A model generated the notes under the pieces. That model was given only the letters and a program-made list of their open reading frames with translations. It was not told where the DNA came from and made no database searches. A DNA stretch of 64,000 nucleotides from Desulfovibrio sp. TomC (lineage in GTDB: Bacteria; Desulfobacterota; Desulfovibrionia; Desulfovibrionales; Desulfovibrionaceae), in NCBI RefSeq assembly GCF_000801335.2, contig NZ_JSEH01000002.1, forward strand, positions 248,001 to 312,000, in the 5' to 3' direction. The position numbers were made by a program, and so were the translations under genes. This document shows, piece after piece, positions 1-8,779 of this stretch. How positions within the stretch are numbered: the first letter of the stretch is position 1; every line of letters starts with the position of its first letter.

Positions 1-171
1 GAAATAGACCTGCTGCATGATCTTGGTCCACGACGGGGCCGGGACCACAATGCGCCACAGGCCCTGAGCCAGGAAAATGGCCAGACCGCCAAGCTCGGCC
101 ACAAAGGCCAAAACGACGCGGCCGAGAGCGGCAAATGGGGAGCACAGTAGGGAAAGGGCGGTATGTGTCAT
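1..171 (-). CDS. mlaE: MlaE-family phospholipid ABC transporter permease, N-terminal fragment
   Basis: Only the first 57 codons are in the window, and the frame runs off the left edge. The start ATG is at 171-169. The translation begins MTHTALSLL and continues through LGRVVLAFVAELGGLAIFL to a QQVYF motif. This is the usual first amphipathic/membrane segment of MlaE permeases (elbow helix plus TM1), which move phospholipids between the inner and outer membrane together with MlaF and MlaD. The gene points away from tetR, so they share the 160-bp intergenic region. The fragment is short, so the family call rests on this N-terminal signature only. Confidence 0.7.
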   Translation of the reverse strand, partial: MTHTALSLLCSPFAALGRVVLAFVAELGGLAIFLAQGLWRIVVPAPSWTKIMQQVYF

Positions 172-267
172 CGCATCCAGGCTCGGCAATTGGTCTTTCA
201 CGGGCCGGCCGAAAATCGGGTTACACTTCTTTAAGGCAAATGGGAAGCAGGGCGGCAGGGTCGGGAG

Positions 268-296
268 TTGACGCCTGTAACGGAACGGTTTAACCA
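268..296 (+). promoter_or_regulatory. putative sigma70 promoter of the tetR efflux operon
   Basis: TTGACG (268-273) is followed after exactly 17 bp by TAACCA (291-296), about 35 bp before the tetR ATG. The -10 overlaps the left arm of the palindrome at 286-309, the geometry expected for autorepression. Confidence 0.45.
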
Positions 297-309
297 TTTG
301 TTTAAACCG
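286..309. promoter_or_regulatory. palindromic operator, probable TetR-binding site
   Basis: CGGTTTAA (286-293) and TTAAACCG (302-309) are perfect 8-bp inverted arms with an 8-bp spacer, 22 bp upstream of the tetR start and in the divergent gap to the mlaE-like gene. Size and placement fit a TetR operator controlling the efflux operon and perhaps the divergent gene. Binding is inferred. Confidence 0.55.
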
Positions 310-331
310 AATAGTCAAACCGGAGATTCCA

Positions 332-982
332 ATGGCCGAAGCCCCCGATGTCCTGACCCGCATTCTTGATGCCGCAACCGAAGCATTCGGCCGGCAGGGC
401 TATGCCGGAGCCAAGGTTGAGGCCATCGCCCGGAAGGCCGGCGTCAACAAGGCAGGGCTCTATTACCATGTCGGCCCCAAGGAAAAGCTCTACGAGGCCG
501 TGCTGTTGCGCCTTTTCGGCCAGGTGGCCGGCACCCTGGAGCAGGCCGCCGCACCCGGGGCTTCACCTGGCGAAGACTTGGCCGCTCTGACGGCCGCCCT
601 GGCTGATCTGTTTTCCCGTCTGCCCATGTTGCCCCGGATCATGGCCATGGAGATGGCCTCGGGCGCGGCCAATATGCCGGCGGCGGCTCTGGCCGAGTTT
701 CGCCGCATTTTTGCCGTGACCCGGGGCATTCTGGCCCGGGGGCAGGCGGCAGGACTGCTTGTCCCGGCCGAACCGGTGTTTGTCCATCTCACCCTGGTCG
801 GGTCGCTGATTGTCTATTCCCTGTCCGAGCCGCTACGCCTGCGTTTTGCCGAGGAAGGCCGGGGTCTGGGAATGCGTGTGGATATGCCTTTGGCCGATAT
901 GGCGGCATTTCTGGCCCAGGTCGTGGGGCGCGGCTTGTCTGCGGCCGACAGCGGCAACCTTCTGCTTGGAGACGGCGCATGA
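332..982 (+). CDS. TetR/AcrR-family transcriptional regulator
   Basis: 216 residues. Residues 8-55 form a typical TetR N-terminal helix-turn-helix (ILDAATEAFGRQGYAGAKVE, then IARKAGVNKAGLYYHVGPKE). The remaining ~150 residues are helical and Ala/Leu-rich, as in TetR ligand-binding domains. The stop overlaps the start of the following membrane-fusion gene (ATGA at 979-982), so it heads the efflux operon and very likely represses it through the palindrome at 286-309. The inducer is unknown. Confidence 0.9.
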   Translation: MAEAPDVLTRILDAATEAFGRQGYAGAKVEAIARKAGVNKAGLYYHVGPKEKLYEAVLLRLFGQVAGTLEQAAAPGASPGEDLAALTAALADLFSRLPMLPRIMAMEMASGAANMPAAALAEFRRIFAVTRGILARGQAAGLLVPAEPVFVHLTLVGSLIVYSLSEPLRLRFAEEGRGLGMRVDMPLADMAAFLAQVVGRGLSAADSGNLLLGDGA

Positions 983-1962
983 GACAGTTTCCCCTGTTGC
1001 TCCCGCTTCTGTGGCTGCTGGCCGGCGTTGTTACGGGCTGCACCAAGCCTGCACCGACAACCTACCAGGGATATATTGAGGGCGAGTTCGTCTATGTGGC
1101 CGGCAAACTGGCCGGACGCCTGGATCAACTGCTGGTTTCGCGCGGGGAGCGCGTCACGATCGGGCAGTCCCTCTATGCCCTGGAACATGGCTTTGAGGCG
1201 AAGGGCTTGGCCCTGGCCGAGGCGGACCTCCGGCAGGCCGAGGCCATCCTTGATGACCGCAAGAAAGGGCTGCGTCCTGACGAGATCGACCAGATCCTGG
1301 CTGAACTGCGCCGGGCCGAGGCCGCCCATGAACTGTCGCGCCTGGAGTATGAACGCCGGGTCAAGCTCTACGCCTCGGCCACCATTGCCAAGGAAGAACT
1401 GGATACGTCCCGCACCACCAACGCCAAGGACAAGCATCAGGTCAAGGAGTTGGAAGCCAAGCTGGCCACCGGACGATTGCCGAGCCGTATTGACCAGATC
1501 AAGGCGGCAGCCGACGCCGTTGAGGCCGCCCGGGCGACTGTCGGGCAGGCGCAATGGAACCTCGACCAGATGACCCAGGCGGCCGGGGTAGCCGGGCTGG
1601 TCTACGATGTCGTGCATTATCAGGGCGAATGGGTGGCGGCCGGGAGTCCGGTGGTGGTGCTTCTCCCCGAGCAAAACGTCAAGGCTCGGTTTTTCGTGCC
1701 CGAAGCCGTGGCCGGCGCATTGGCCGTGGGCAGCGCCATCCAGGTCGCCTATGACGGCGGCAACGGCCCGATGGCGGCCACGGTCACGTATATCGCGCCC
1801 AAGGTGGAGTACACCCCGCCGGTCATCTACAGCCAGAATTTTCGGGAAAAACTGGTCATTATGGTCGAGGCCGCCTTTGCCCCGGCCGACGCCGCCCGGA
1901 TGCATCCGGGCCAGCCCATCGACGTGTCTTTGGGCGCGGTCGGCAGCGGAGGCGGAAAGTGA
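979..1962 (+). CDS. HlyD/YbhG-like periplasmic membrane-fusion lipoprotein
   Basis: 327 residues. An N-terminal hydrophobic segment ends in VTGC, a lipobox giving a cysteine near residue 21, so this is probably an inner-membrane-anchored lipoprotein. A biotinyl-lipoyl-like half-motif (VAGKLAGRLDQLLVSRGERV) is followed by a long Glu/Ala/Arg-rich coiled coil (about residues 75-200), the second lipoyl half and a beta-barrel region. This is the adaptor of an ABC exporter, linking it to an outer-membrane TolC-like channel not encoded here. It overlaps tetR by 4 nt upstream and the ATPase gene by 4 nt downstream. Confidence 0.88.
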   Translation: MRQFPLLLPLLWLLAGVVTGCTKPAPTTYQGYIEGEFVYVAGKLAGRLDQLLVSRGERVTIGQSLYALEHGFEAKGLALAEADLRQAEAILDDRKKGLRPDEIDQILAELRRAEAAHELSRLEYERRVKLYASATIAKEELDTSRTTNAKDKHQVKELEAKLATGRLPSRIDQIKAAADAVEAARATVGQAQWNLDQMTQAAGVAGLVYDVVHYQGEWVAAGSPVVVLLPEQNVKARFFVPEAVAGALAVGSAIQVAYDGGNGPMAATVTYIAPKVEYTPPVIYSQNFREKLVIMVEAAFAPADAARMHPGQPIDVSLGAVGSGGGK

Positions 1963-2876
1963 CGCCTGAGGCCCCGGTCATCGACGTCGTCGGCCTGACC
2001 AAGGTGTTCGGCCGCAAGACCGTGGTGGACCATTTGGACATGCGGGTGGCCAAGGGGGAAATCTACGGTTTTCTCGGTCCCAACGGCTCGGGCAAGACCA
2101 CCTTTATCCGGATGCTGTGCGGACTGTTGCGCCCGGATGACGGCCATGGCGCCTGCCTGGGTTTTGACGTGCGCACCCAAGCCGAGCTGATCAAACCCCA
2201 TGTCGGCTACATGTCCCAGAAATTTTCCCTCTACGAGGACATGACGGTGCGGGAAAATCTCGATTTCATTGCCCGCATGTACGCAGTCGGCAACCGCGCA
2301 GCCGCGGTTGACCGCACCATCGGGCGTATGAACCTGGGGCGGTTCCGCGACCAGCTGGCCGGCACGTTGTCCGGCGGCTGGAAGCAGCGTCTGGCCTTGT
2401 CCGCCTGCATGATCCACGAGCCGAAGCTCTTGCTGCTGGACGAACCAACCGCCGGCGTCGATCCCATGGCCCGGCGCGATTTCTGGGACGAGGTCCACAA
2501 GCTGGCCGGCGAGGGGATCACCGCCCTTATTTCCACGCATTATATGGACGAGGCCGAGCGCTGCCACCGCCTGGCGTATATTGCCTACGGCCATCTCCTG
2601 GCCACGGGCACGGTCCAGGAGATCGTGGCGGCCGAGCGCCTGATCACTTACGAAATCGCCGGGCCGCAACTCTACGGCATCATGGACGCGATTCGCGTCC
2701 TGCCCGGGGTCGAGCAGGTGGTGGCCTTTGGCGTCACCCTGCACGTCAGCGGCCGCGACGCCGACGCCCTGGCCCAAAGCCTCGCTCCCTACGGCGCGGA
2801 GCCGCTGACGCTGCGGCAGATCCCCTCCAACCTCGAAGAGGTGTTTATCAGCCTCATGCGCAAGGCGGTGGTGTGA
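1959..2876 (+). CDS. ABC transporter ATP-binding protein (YbhF/CcmA-type)
   Basis: 305 residues starting at GTG 1959. It has Walker A GPNGSGKTT (about residue 43), Q-loop region MSQKFSLYEDMTV, signature LSGGWKQR, Walker B LLLLDEPTAGVD and switch His in STHYMDEAERC. The C-terminal ~80 residues form the regulatory extension common in drug and polysaccharide exporters. It energises the permease encoded immediately downstream, whose start overlaps this stop. In family terms this is the YbhFSR class of multidrug exporters; substrate unknown. Confidence 0.93.
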   Translation: MTPEAPVIDVVGLTKVFGRKTVVDHLDMRVAKGEIYGFLGPNGSGKTTFIRMLCGLLRPDDGHGACLGFDVRTQAELIKPHVGYMSQKFSLYEDMTVRENLDFIARMYAVGNRAAAVDRTIGRMNLGRFRDQLAGTLSGGWKQRLALSACMIHEPKLLLLDEPTAGVDPMARRDFWDEVHKLAGEGITALISTHYMDEAERCHRLAYIAYGHLLATGTVQEIVAAERLITYEIAGPQLYGIMDAIRVLPGVEQVVAFGVTLHVSGRDADALAQSLAPYGAEPLTLRQIPSNLEEVFISLMRKAVV

Positions 2877-4018
2877 TGGTGCGTGTCTTTGGTCTGTCGC
2901 CGGCCCGGTTTGCAGCCATGGTGTCCAAGGAATTCACCCAGATGCGTCGGGACCGGGTGACCTTTGCCATGATGGTCGGCATCCCGCTGCTCCAACTCAT
3001 TCTCTTTGGCTTTGCCATCAACTCCGACCCCAAAAACCTGCCCACCGCCATCCTGGACAACGATCGCACGGCTTTTTCCCGGGACATGGCCACGGCCATG
3101 AAAAACAGCGATTATTTCAAGTTCACCAAGGCGATCAGCACGGAAGCCGAGGCGGACGAACTGTTGCGTCTGGGGCGCATCCAGTTTGTCCTGACCATTC
3201 CCCAGAATTTCGGCCGCGATCTGGTGCGCGGCGAGCGTCCGGTAGTGCTGCTTGAAGCCGACGCCACCGACCCATCGGCCACTTCCAACGCCGTGGCCGC
3301 CATCCGACAAGCCGCAACCGATGCCTTCAACCGGGATCTGACCGGCCCCTTGCTGCCGCTGCGGGCAACCGATGGCCCGGTGACCCTGCGCCTGCATGCC
3401 CGCTACAATCCAGAAGCCGTCACTCAGTACAACATCGTTCCCGGCCTCATGGGCGTGGTGCTGACCATGACCCTGGTCATCATCACTTCGCTTGCCATCA
3501 CCCGCGAACGCGAACGCGGCACCATGGAAAATCTGCTCATTACGCCGGTGCGGCCGGTGGAAGTGCTGCTCGGGAAGATGCTGCCCTATATCGTGGTGGG
3601 CTACATCCAGATGGGGCTTATCATTGTCGCGGCCAAGGTGATCTTTCAGGTGCCGTTCGTCGGCAGCCTGCCGCTGCTCTTTCTGGTGTCGTTTCCGTTT
3701 ATCGCGGCCAATCTGGGCGTTGGCATCACCTTTTCCACTATTGCCCAGAATCAGTTGCAGGCCGTGCAGATGTCGTTTTTCTTCTTTTTGCCGTCGATTC
3801 TGCTGTCCGGCTTCATGTTTCCCTTTCAGGGGATGCCAGAGTGGGCGCAGTGGATCGGTTCGGTGCTGCCGCTGACCCATTTTTTGCGGGTGGTGCGCGG
3901 CATTGTGCTCAAGGGCAACACCTTTGCCGACATCGTGCCCCATCTGCTGCCCATCTGCCTTTTTCTCCTGGTCTCGCTGGGTGTTGGGGTCAAGCGCTAT
4001 CGCCAGACGCTTGATTGA
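2876..4018 (+). CDS. ABC-2 type transporter permease (YbhR/YbhS-like)
   Basis: About 381 residues. The ATG at 2876 overlaps the ATPase stop by one base; a GTG one codon earlier is also possible. Architecture is typical ABC-2: one N-terminal TM (FAMMVGIPLLQLILFGFAI), a ~150-residue periplasmic domain, then five C-terminal TM segments including the conserved TRERERGTMENLLITPVRP loop. It forms the membrane channel of the tetR-controlled exporter. Only one permease gene is present, so a homodimer is expected. Confidence 0.93.
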   Translation: MVRVFGLSPARFAAMVSKEFTQMRRDRVTFAMMVGIPLLQLILFGFAINSDPKNLPTAILDNDRTAFSRDMATAMKNSDYFKFTKAISTEAEADELLRLGRIQFVLTIPQNFGRDLVRGERPVVLLEADATDPSATSNAVAAIRQAATDAFNRDLTGPLLPLRATDGPVTLRLHARYNPEAVTQYNIVPGLMGVVLTMTLVIITSLAITRERERGTMENLLITPVRPVEVLLGKMLPYIVVGYIQMGLIIVAAKVIFQVPFVGSLPLLFLVSFPFIAANLGVGITFSTIAQNQLQAVQMSFFFFLPSILLSGFMFPFQGMPEWAQWIGSVLPLTHFLRVVRGIVLKGNTFADIVPHLLPICLFLLVSLGVGVKRYRQTLD

Positions 4019-4055
4019 AGGGAGAAGGGCGGGTATGTCTGGTGCAGAAAGCAGC

Positions 4056-4135
4056 CCTTTGCCTCCCCCTTGTCCCCTTCCGGGGGGCTGGGGGGATGAT
4101 CCCCCCGGCGGGGCCTGGGCCAGCGCCCCAGTCTT
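4056..4135. repeat. interspersed GC-rich palindromic element, copy A
   Basis: Lies between the 3' ends of the convergent permease and GT2 genes. It contains GCCTCC followed by the hairpin GGGGGGATGATCCCCCC (about 4091-4107) and GGCGGGG. It shares the GATRATCCCCCCGG core with copies at 13.1 and 21.4 kb. It may act as a bidirectional terminator. Confidence 0.6.
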
Positions 4136-4145
4136 CTCTCTCCTC

Positions 4146-5822
4146 TCACAATCCATCCACCACGTTGGCCTTTTCCAGCAGATCGCGGCCGATCAGGGCC
4201 AGATTTTCGCGCCACAGGCGGTCGGCGTCGGCGTCGGACACGGCGTATTCCAGCTTGATCTTGTTGCCGAGCACCTGGCTTACCTGGGCCTGCGTCTGGG
4301 CTTTGGCCAAACTGGACCCTTGTTTGTGGGCTACGCGCACGGTGCCGTCGTAGACGCAGGGATAGCCGGCCAGAAAGGAGCGGATGTCGCGTTCGAGGTC
4401 GTCAAACTGGGTGGGATTGAACCGGATGTCGAAGGGGCCGGCCTTTTCAAGAGCTTGGCGCGAGAGCAGGTGACAGCAGCCGGACACGGACAGGCAGGGC
4501 CGGGCGTAGGCGAAAAGGCTCAGGTCGGGCGCACCCCGGCAGGGTTCGCAGACAAACAGGCGTTCCTTGACCTCGGCCATGGAGGGCTGGCCCATGTCCG
4601 GGGGGAAGAGGTTGAAGTCGGCGGACTGGTGGTCGCGCGGGGCGTCCATGTCGGTGATGGCGCAGCCGACAGCCCCGCTGGCGGGATAGTCCCGGGCGGT
4701 GGCCAGCAGTCGGGAGAGCCAGTCGGTTTCCGGGAAGGCGTCGTCGTCGAGGAAGGCGACATGGCGGCAGGCAACCACTTCGGGTAGGGCCAGCAGCCAG
4801 TTCCTGGCCCCGGGAGCGCCGATGTTGACCGGCAGGCGGACGCTGACAAACCGGTCGGCCGGGAAGCGGCCGGCCATCCCGGCCAGCATGTCCGGGGTGG
4901 CGTCGGTGGAACCGTTGTCCAGCACGGCGATAATCGCCTCGCCGAGATCGGTCTGGGCCAGATGCTGCAGACAATCGTGAAAGAGTTCGGCCTTGTTCAG
5001 TGAATAGAGGCACACGGCCGCCTCGCCGGCCTTGGCCGGGAGCGGGGCGGACACCGGTCTGGCCAACTCGAAGGCCCGCAAGGTGAGATTGACGTGGCAG
5101 GGCAGGGCGCGCCGGGCAGCCAGACAGGCGGCCAGCGCCCCGCCCCGGTCGCCCAGGCGGTCCAGACAGTGCGAGGCGGCCACAGCGGCAAACAGGCCCC
5201 ATATCTCGGTATCCAGAGTAGCCAGGCGGTCCAGGGCGACCTGGGGCGGTAGGCGCAGCACGGCGAATTCGGCAGTAAGCCGGGCGAAAAGCGGCGGCGG
5301 CAGGAGGGGGGCAAAGGCGGCCAGCAGCCCTTCGGCCTGCTCGGCGTCGGGCAGCCGGCACAGGGCGCCAAAGGCCGGAGCCAGCCGGGCAAGTCCGGCG
5401 GCACGATCCCGGGCGGACACTTCCAGATAGCGGGCCAACAGCTCGTCGTCGCCGCTGGCCCGGATGGCTTCAAAGGAGATGTCGTCGTTGTCCAGGTTGG
5501 GCAGGCCGGCCAGCAGACCGGCCATGCCGGCGGCCCGGGGCGGCAGGAACGGGGCTTCGGCCTGGGTCCGGGCCAGCAGGGCCAGACTTGGCGCGTCAAA
5601 GGGGTCGAACTGGCAGCCGTAGGCGAGGAGCCCCTTGGCGGCAGCGGCGAAATCCGGCTGGTTCGGTCCCTGGGCCAGGAGCAGACCGGCCAGGGAGCGG
5701 CGCAGTTCGGGTTGCTGGGAGGTCAACGCCCAGATCGGCAGGGCGTTTACGATGCCGGCCAGAAACTGCGGGCCAGGTTGCGGCAGGGGGGGGATGGCGA
5801 TGCGGTGCGGATCGATAGGCAT
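4146..5822 (-). CDS. family 2 glycosyltransferase with long helical N-terminal region
   Basis: 558 residues. Residues ~265-520 form a GT-A domain: VCLYSLNKAELFHDCLQHL, then AVLDNGSTDATPDML and the metal-binding acidic motif FLDDDAFPETDW, followed by an acceptor region rich in Cys (VCEPCRG, VSGCCHLLS). The first ~260 residues are Ala/Leu-rich helices of TPR-like character with no catalytic motif. Such enzymes transfer sugars from NDP-sugars to glycans or proteins in the cytoplasm; the acceptor is unknown. RBS AAAAGGA lies 6-7 nt before the ATG. It is monocistronic, with convergent and divergent neighbours. Confidence 0.85.
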   Translation of the reverse strand: MPIDPHRIAIPPLPQPGPQFLAGIVNALPIWALTSQQPELRRSLAGLLLAQGPNQPDFAAAAKGLLAYGCQFDPFDAPSLALLARTQAEAPFLPPRAAGMAGLLAGLPNLDNDDISFEAIRASGDDELLARYLEVSARDRAAGLARLAPAFGALCRLPDAEQAEGLLAAFAPLLPPPLFARLTAEFAVLRLPPQVALDRLATLDTEIWGLFAAVAASHCLDRLGDRGGALAACLAARRALPCHVNLTLRAFELARPVSAPLPAKAGEAAVCLYSLNKAELFHDCLQHLAQTDLGEAIIAVLDNGSTDATPDMLAGMAGRFPADRFVSVRLPVNIGAPGARNWLLALPEVVACRHVAFLDDDAFPETDWLSRLLATARDYPASGAVGCAITDMDAPRDHQSADFNLFPPDMGQPSMAEVKERLFVCEPCRGAPDLSLFAYARPCLSVSGCCHLLSRQALEKAGPFDIRFNPTQFDDLERDIRSFLAGYPCVYDGTVRVAHKQGSSLAKAQTQAQVSQVLGNKIKLEYAVSDADADRLWRENLALIGRDLLEKANVVDGL

Positions 5823-5946
5823 GGCGGTCCTTTTCCCTTGAAGGCGATGGTGCTAGGTTGCCTGTCGCAATTACCCGGTCCTTCGGGCCAAGTCCAATTC
5901 CGGTCCCGGCGAGCCGGAGACCGTCACCATCCAGGGCGGCACCATC

Positions 5947-6585
5947 ATGCAGGCGAGTTCTCCGGCCCAGGCGGCCATGATTGTGCGCGGCGGCGGCTGC
6001 GTCATCTATCCGACGGAAACCTATTTCGCCCTGGGAGCGTTGGCAACCGATGCGGCCGCCCTGGCCCGCATCGTGGCCATCAAGGCCCGCCCGGCGGCCA
6101 AGCCGCTGCCGCTTCTGGTCGGCGACATGGCCCAGTTTGCCGCCGTGTTGCCGGACGGTTTTGTTGACGGTCCGCTCGGGAGGGATTTCACCGCTCTGGC
6201 CGCCCGATTCTGGCCCGGGCCGCTGTCGCTGGTGGTGCCCTGCCGGGAGAGTCTGCCCGGGCTGGTCAAGGACGGGCTGGGGCGGGTGTCGGTACGCTTT
6301 ACCCCGCATGAAACGGCGGCGGCCCTGTGCCGGCTGGCCGGCGGGGCGCTGGTCGCCACCAGCGCCAATGTCAGCGGCGGCGCGCCGGCGGCCGTGCCGG
6401 ACGACCTTGAGCCGGCCGTGGTGGACGCGGCGGATGCCCTGGTGACCCAAGGCCCTCCCCCGGCCGGCGGCCCGGCCTCGACCGTGGCGGGGTTGCTTGG
6501 CCGGGGGCGGCTACAGATTTTTCGCCAGGGCGCGGTGGCGGCAGCGACGCTTCTTGAGGCGGGGTATCAGCTCATCTACGGGTAA
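5947..6585 (+). CDS. tsaC: L-threonylcarbamoyladenylate synthase (Sua5/YciO/YrdC family)
   Basis: 212 residues. It makes threonylcarbamoyl-AMP from Thr, bicarbonate and ATP, the donor for the t6A37 modification of ANN-decoding tRNAs. The YrdC fold signature is clear: GGGCVIYPTETYFALGALA near the N-terminus, IVAIKARPAAKPLPLLV, FWPGPLSLVV, VSVRFTPHE and TSANVSGG. It lacks the C-terminal Sua5 extension, so it is the short TsaC type. YciO-type paralogues look similar, and the exact substrate cannot be fixed from sequence alone. Confidence 0.88.
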   Translation: MQASSPAQAAMIVRGGGCVIYPTETYFALGALATDAAALARIVAIKARPAAKPLPLLVGDMAQFAAVLPDGFVDGPLGRDFTALAARFWPGPLSLVVPCRESLPGLVKDGLGRVSVRFTPHETAAALCRLAGGALVATSANVSGGAPAAVPDDLEPAVVDAADALVTQGPPPAGGPASTVAGLLGRGRLQIFRQGAVAAATLLEAGYQLIYG

Positions 6586-6659
6586 GACGTCTGGCCGCGA
6601 CCTCCCCTGGCCACAGGCCCCAGGAAGGGGCATGGACAGCCGGGGGTGAGAAGACATGC

Positions 6660-7700
6660 CTAGGCTTCCTTTTTTTCCCCAATGCGCCACAATTTTTCCG
6701 CCACATGGCCCAGGCCCCAGAAGCTGGCCGCCAGCAAGACGAAGAAAATAACCTTGTTGGTGGAATCCCAGAAGTATTCGAAAAACCGCGTGTAGCAGTT
6801 CAGCAGCAGAAAGGTCAGGCCGAATCCCTTGACCGTGGCGTTGTCGTGACGCAGACCGTAATAGATGGCCCAGCCGGAGGCAATGGCGAACAGTAAGGAC
6901 CAATGAAACAGCTCGATCTGCTTGACCTGCTCCCAAGTTGTTTCATCCCCGTGATTGCCGAAGATGGACAGTATCCACAGGGCGATAAACAGATAGAGCA
7001 AGCCCATGACCATGGTGGTGTGTTGAAACGGCCGCAGCTTTTCCTGACTTTGCAAAGCCAGGGCCGCAGCGGTGAGCAGCCCGCCAAAGAGCGTAAAACG
7101 CAGCGGATAGTTCATGCCCAGATAGTACGCGCCCCAGCCCGACACATAGCCGGTTTCGGCCCCGAGCCAGCCCCCCAGGGAAAGCAGGGCGAACAGCCAG
7201 ATTAACCTCGACCGGAAGCAGTAGCCCAACACGCCGTAGGTGATGCAGGACAGTAAGATAAGCAGGGAGAAGTGGCCGTTTCCTGTATCAAGCGCCAAAC
7301 CGAGAAAATACACGGCCCCGGCCACGGCCAGGACCCCGAGAAAGAATATTGCTTCGTTGCTGAAACTTTTTTCCGGGTGCTTGCGCCGCCTCCTCAGGCC
7401 GAAACCAAAAATGCTTCCGGCTATCGTGACCATACCGGTGCATTTGAGCAACGGCGGGGAATCGAAAAGGATATGCAAGAGCTCTCGCAGAAATTTGTCA
7501 TGACTGATCGAAACAACAGCGATAATTATGCAGGTGATTGAAATCAAAAATGAATACTTGCCGAGAGTCTGCCAGTCAAATGATATTATCTGAATGCTGT
7601 CATTTAGCCGTTGTGCTGTTTTATCGTCAAGTTGTTCGTTTTGTTTCCAGTCAGCAATTGCCCTGCGTATTATAGACGCTTCCAGTTTGTTGACATGCAT
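6660..7700 (-). CDS. DUF2157-like polytopic membrane protein
   Basis: 346 residues. A short cytoplasmic N-terminal helix (LEASIIRRAIADWKQNEQLD) typical of DUF2157 precedes about ten hydrophobic segments of 18-22 residues. No catalytic motif is visible and function is unknown. The 5' third of the gene and its upstream region are visibly AT-richer than the neighbours, with AT-ending codons, suggesting acquisition by transfer. RBS GAGG lies before ATG 7700 and overlaps the end of an open coding-like stretch (7710-7846). Confidence 0.7.
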   Translation of the reverse strand: MHVNKLEASIIRRAIADWKQNEQLDDKTAQRLNDSIQIISFDWQTLGKYSFLISITCIIIAVVSISHDKFLRELLHILFDSPPLLKCTGMVTIAGSIFGFGLRRRRKHPEKSFSNEAIFFLGVLAVAGAVYFLGLALDTGNGHFSLLILLSCITYGVLGYCFRSRLIWLFALLSLGGWLGAETGYVSGWGAYYLGMNYPLRFTLFGGLLTAAALALQSQEKLRPFQHTTMVMGLLYLFIALWILSIFGNHGDETTWEQVKQIELFHWSLLFAIASGWAIYYGLRHDNATVKGFGLTFLLLNCYTRFFEYFWDSTNKVIFFVLLAASFWGLGHVAEKLWRIGEKKEA

Positions 7701-7709
7701 GTCGCATCC

Positions 7710-7846
7710 TCACACTCGTTTTCTAAATATGTCGGCGTATCTGTCAAAGAGCTCTTTAAAGAGTGGATGTAATAAGTGCGCTTTAACGTCGTATCCAAAT
7801 TCTAGTTGGTTACCGTGTCCTCTGCCAGGGTTTTTTATTTCTCCGC
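7710..7846 (-). pseudogene. AT-rich coding-like remnant between GT9 and DUF2157 genes
   Basis: On the minus strand, in the frame different from the GT9 gene, an open stretch encodes GEIKNPGRGHGNQLEFGYD, then VKAHLLHPLFKELFDRYADI and FRKRV, ending in TGA 7 nt before the DUF2157 ATG. It reads like the amphipathic C-terminal end of a protein, but no ATG, GTG or TTG start lies between the GT9 stop and this segment. It may be a degraded gene tail carried in with the DUF2157 gene. It could also be chance. Confidence 0.3.
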
Positions 7847-8779
7847 TTAACGCCTTGCCGGGCTTCGCGACAGCAGATCCTGCACCCGCTCCCAGACCGC
7901 CGCAATGCTGACGCCGGTCAGACACGACAGTGGGCGCAGGCAGTTGGCGGCAAATTCCCCGGAGGTCATGCCGGTGCACGGCGAGCAGGGCAGTCCGGCC
8001 GTGACCACGGCCAGCCCGTCCGGTCCCCATTGATCCGGCGCGGTCGGCCCGAAAATCGCCACGCCAGGGACGCCGTGCATCCCGGCCAGATGCAGGGGGC
8101 CGCAATCCGGGCCGACGACACAGCGCGCGGCACAGAGGGCCTGCGAGAGCGCTTCCGTGCTTGGCGGCGAAAGCGTCTCGCCAGTCTTCGGGGCCACGCA
8201 GCGTTCCAGTTCCGCCGGCCCCAGGACAAACACGGGCTTGCAGCCATATGTTGCAATGAGGCCGGCCAACGCTTCAAAGTGGTCCATGGCCCAGCACTTG
8301 TCGGTATGGCCAGCCCCCGGAAAAAGCAGCACCGTGTCGCCAATCGGCCTACTGCGACCGAATAACACCTGAAAAGTTTCGCGCCAGTCCTCGGCAAAAG
8401 CAATCCCGCGTCGGGCGAGTCCCTGCCGGTAGAGGTCGCGGGGCGAATCCCAGCGGCCCGGGACGACGCCGTGCAAAAACACGAAATCCGGGCTATCAGT
8501 CATTTCCGGCCGAATGGCCAAGCCTGGGCGCACCACCAGCACGTTTTTGAGGGCATCCGGCCAGCCGTTGTCGTGAAACCGGGCGTCAAGCCCCCGTCGG
8601 ATGTCGGGCGGGCAGGGGGAAGCCAGGGGCGAAAGAAACCGGGCCAGGGACGGTCGCACGGCGAAATAGGCGGGAACTCCGGGAAATTGCCGGCTGATGG
8701 ACAGGAAAGCAGGCCAGGCCAATAAAAAATCTCCAAGGGCTCCGGCATGTTCCAAAACGATCTTGTCAGGGGTTTTCAT
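7847..8779 (-). CDS. family 9 glycosyltransferase (heptosyltransferase-like)
   Basis: 310 residues from ATG 8779, chosen because AGGAAG precedes it and the GT9 fold begins there (KIVLEHAGALGDFLLAWPAF, the N-terminal glycine-rich loop). The open frame extends to 9190 but that part is antisense to the Nudix gene. C-terminal half: VLLFPGAGHTDKCWAMDHF, then VGPDCGPLHLAGMHGVPGVA and FGPTAPDQWGP, the typical nucleotide-sugar site of heptosyltransferases. It probably adds a sugar (heptose-like) to LPS core or another glycan at the inner membrane. Confidence 0.85.
   Translation of the reverse strand: MKTPDKIVLEHAGALGDFLLAWPAFLSISRQFPGVPAYFAVRPSLARFLSPLASPCPPDIRRGLDARFHDNGWPDALKNVLVVRPGLAIRPEMTDSPDFVFLHGVVPGRWDSPRDLYRQGLARRGIAFAEDWRETFQVLFGRSRPIGDTVLLFPGAGHTDKCWAMDHFEALAGLIATYGCKPVFVLGPAELERCVAPKTGETLSPPSTEALSQALCAARCVVGPDCGPLHLAGMHGVPGVAIFGPTAPDQWGPDGLAVVTAGLPCSPCTGMTSGEFAANCLRPLSCLTGVSIAAVWERVQDLLSRSPARR

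Noticed and set aside
814-1905. 363-codon open frame on the minus strand across the HlyD-like gene
   Set aside because: Antisense to a gene with a lipobox, coiled coil and operon overlaps; Gly/His-rich composition typical of GC-rich shadow frames.
2789-4156. 455-codon minus-strand frame over the ABC permease
   Set aside because: His/Gln/Gly-rich shadow of the permease gene; no motif or RBS.
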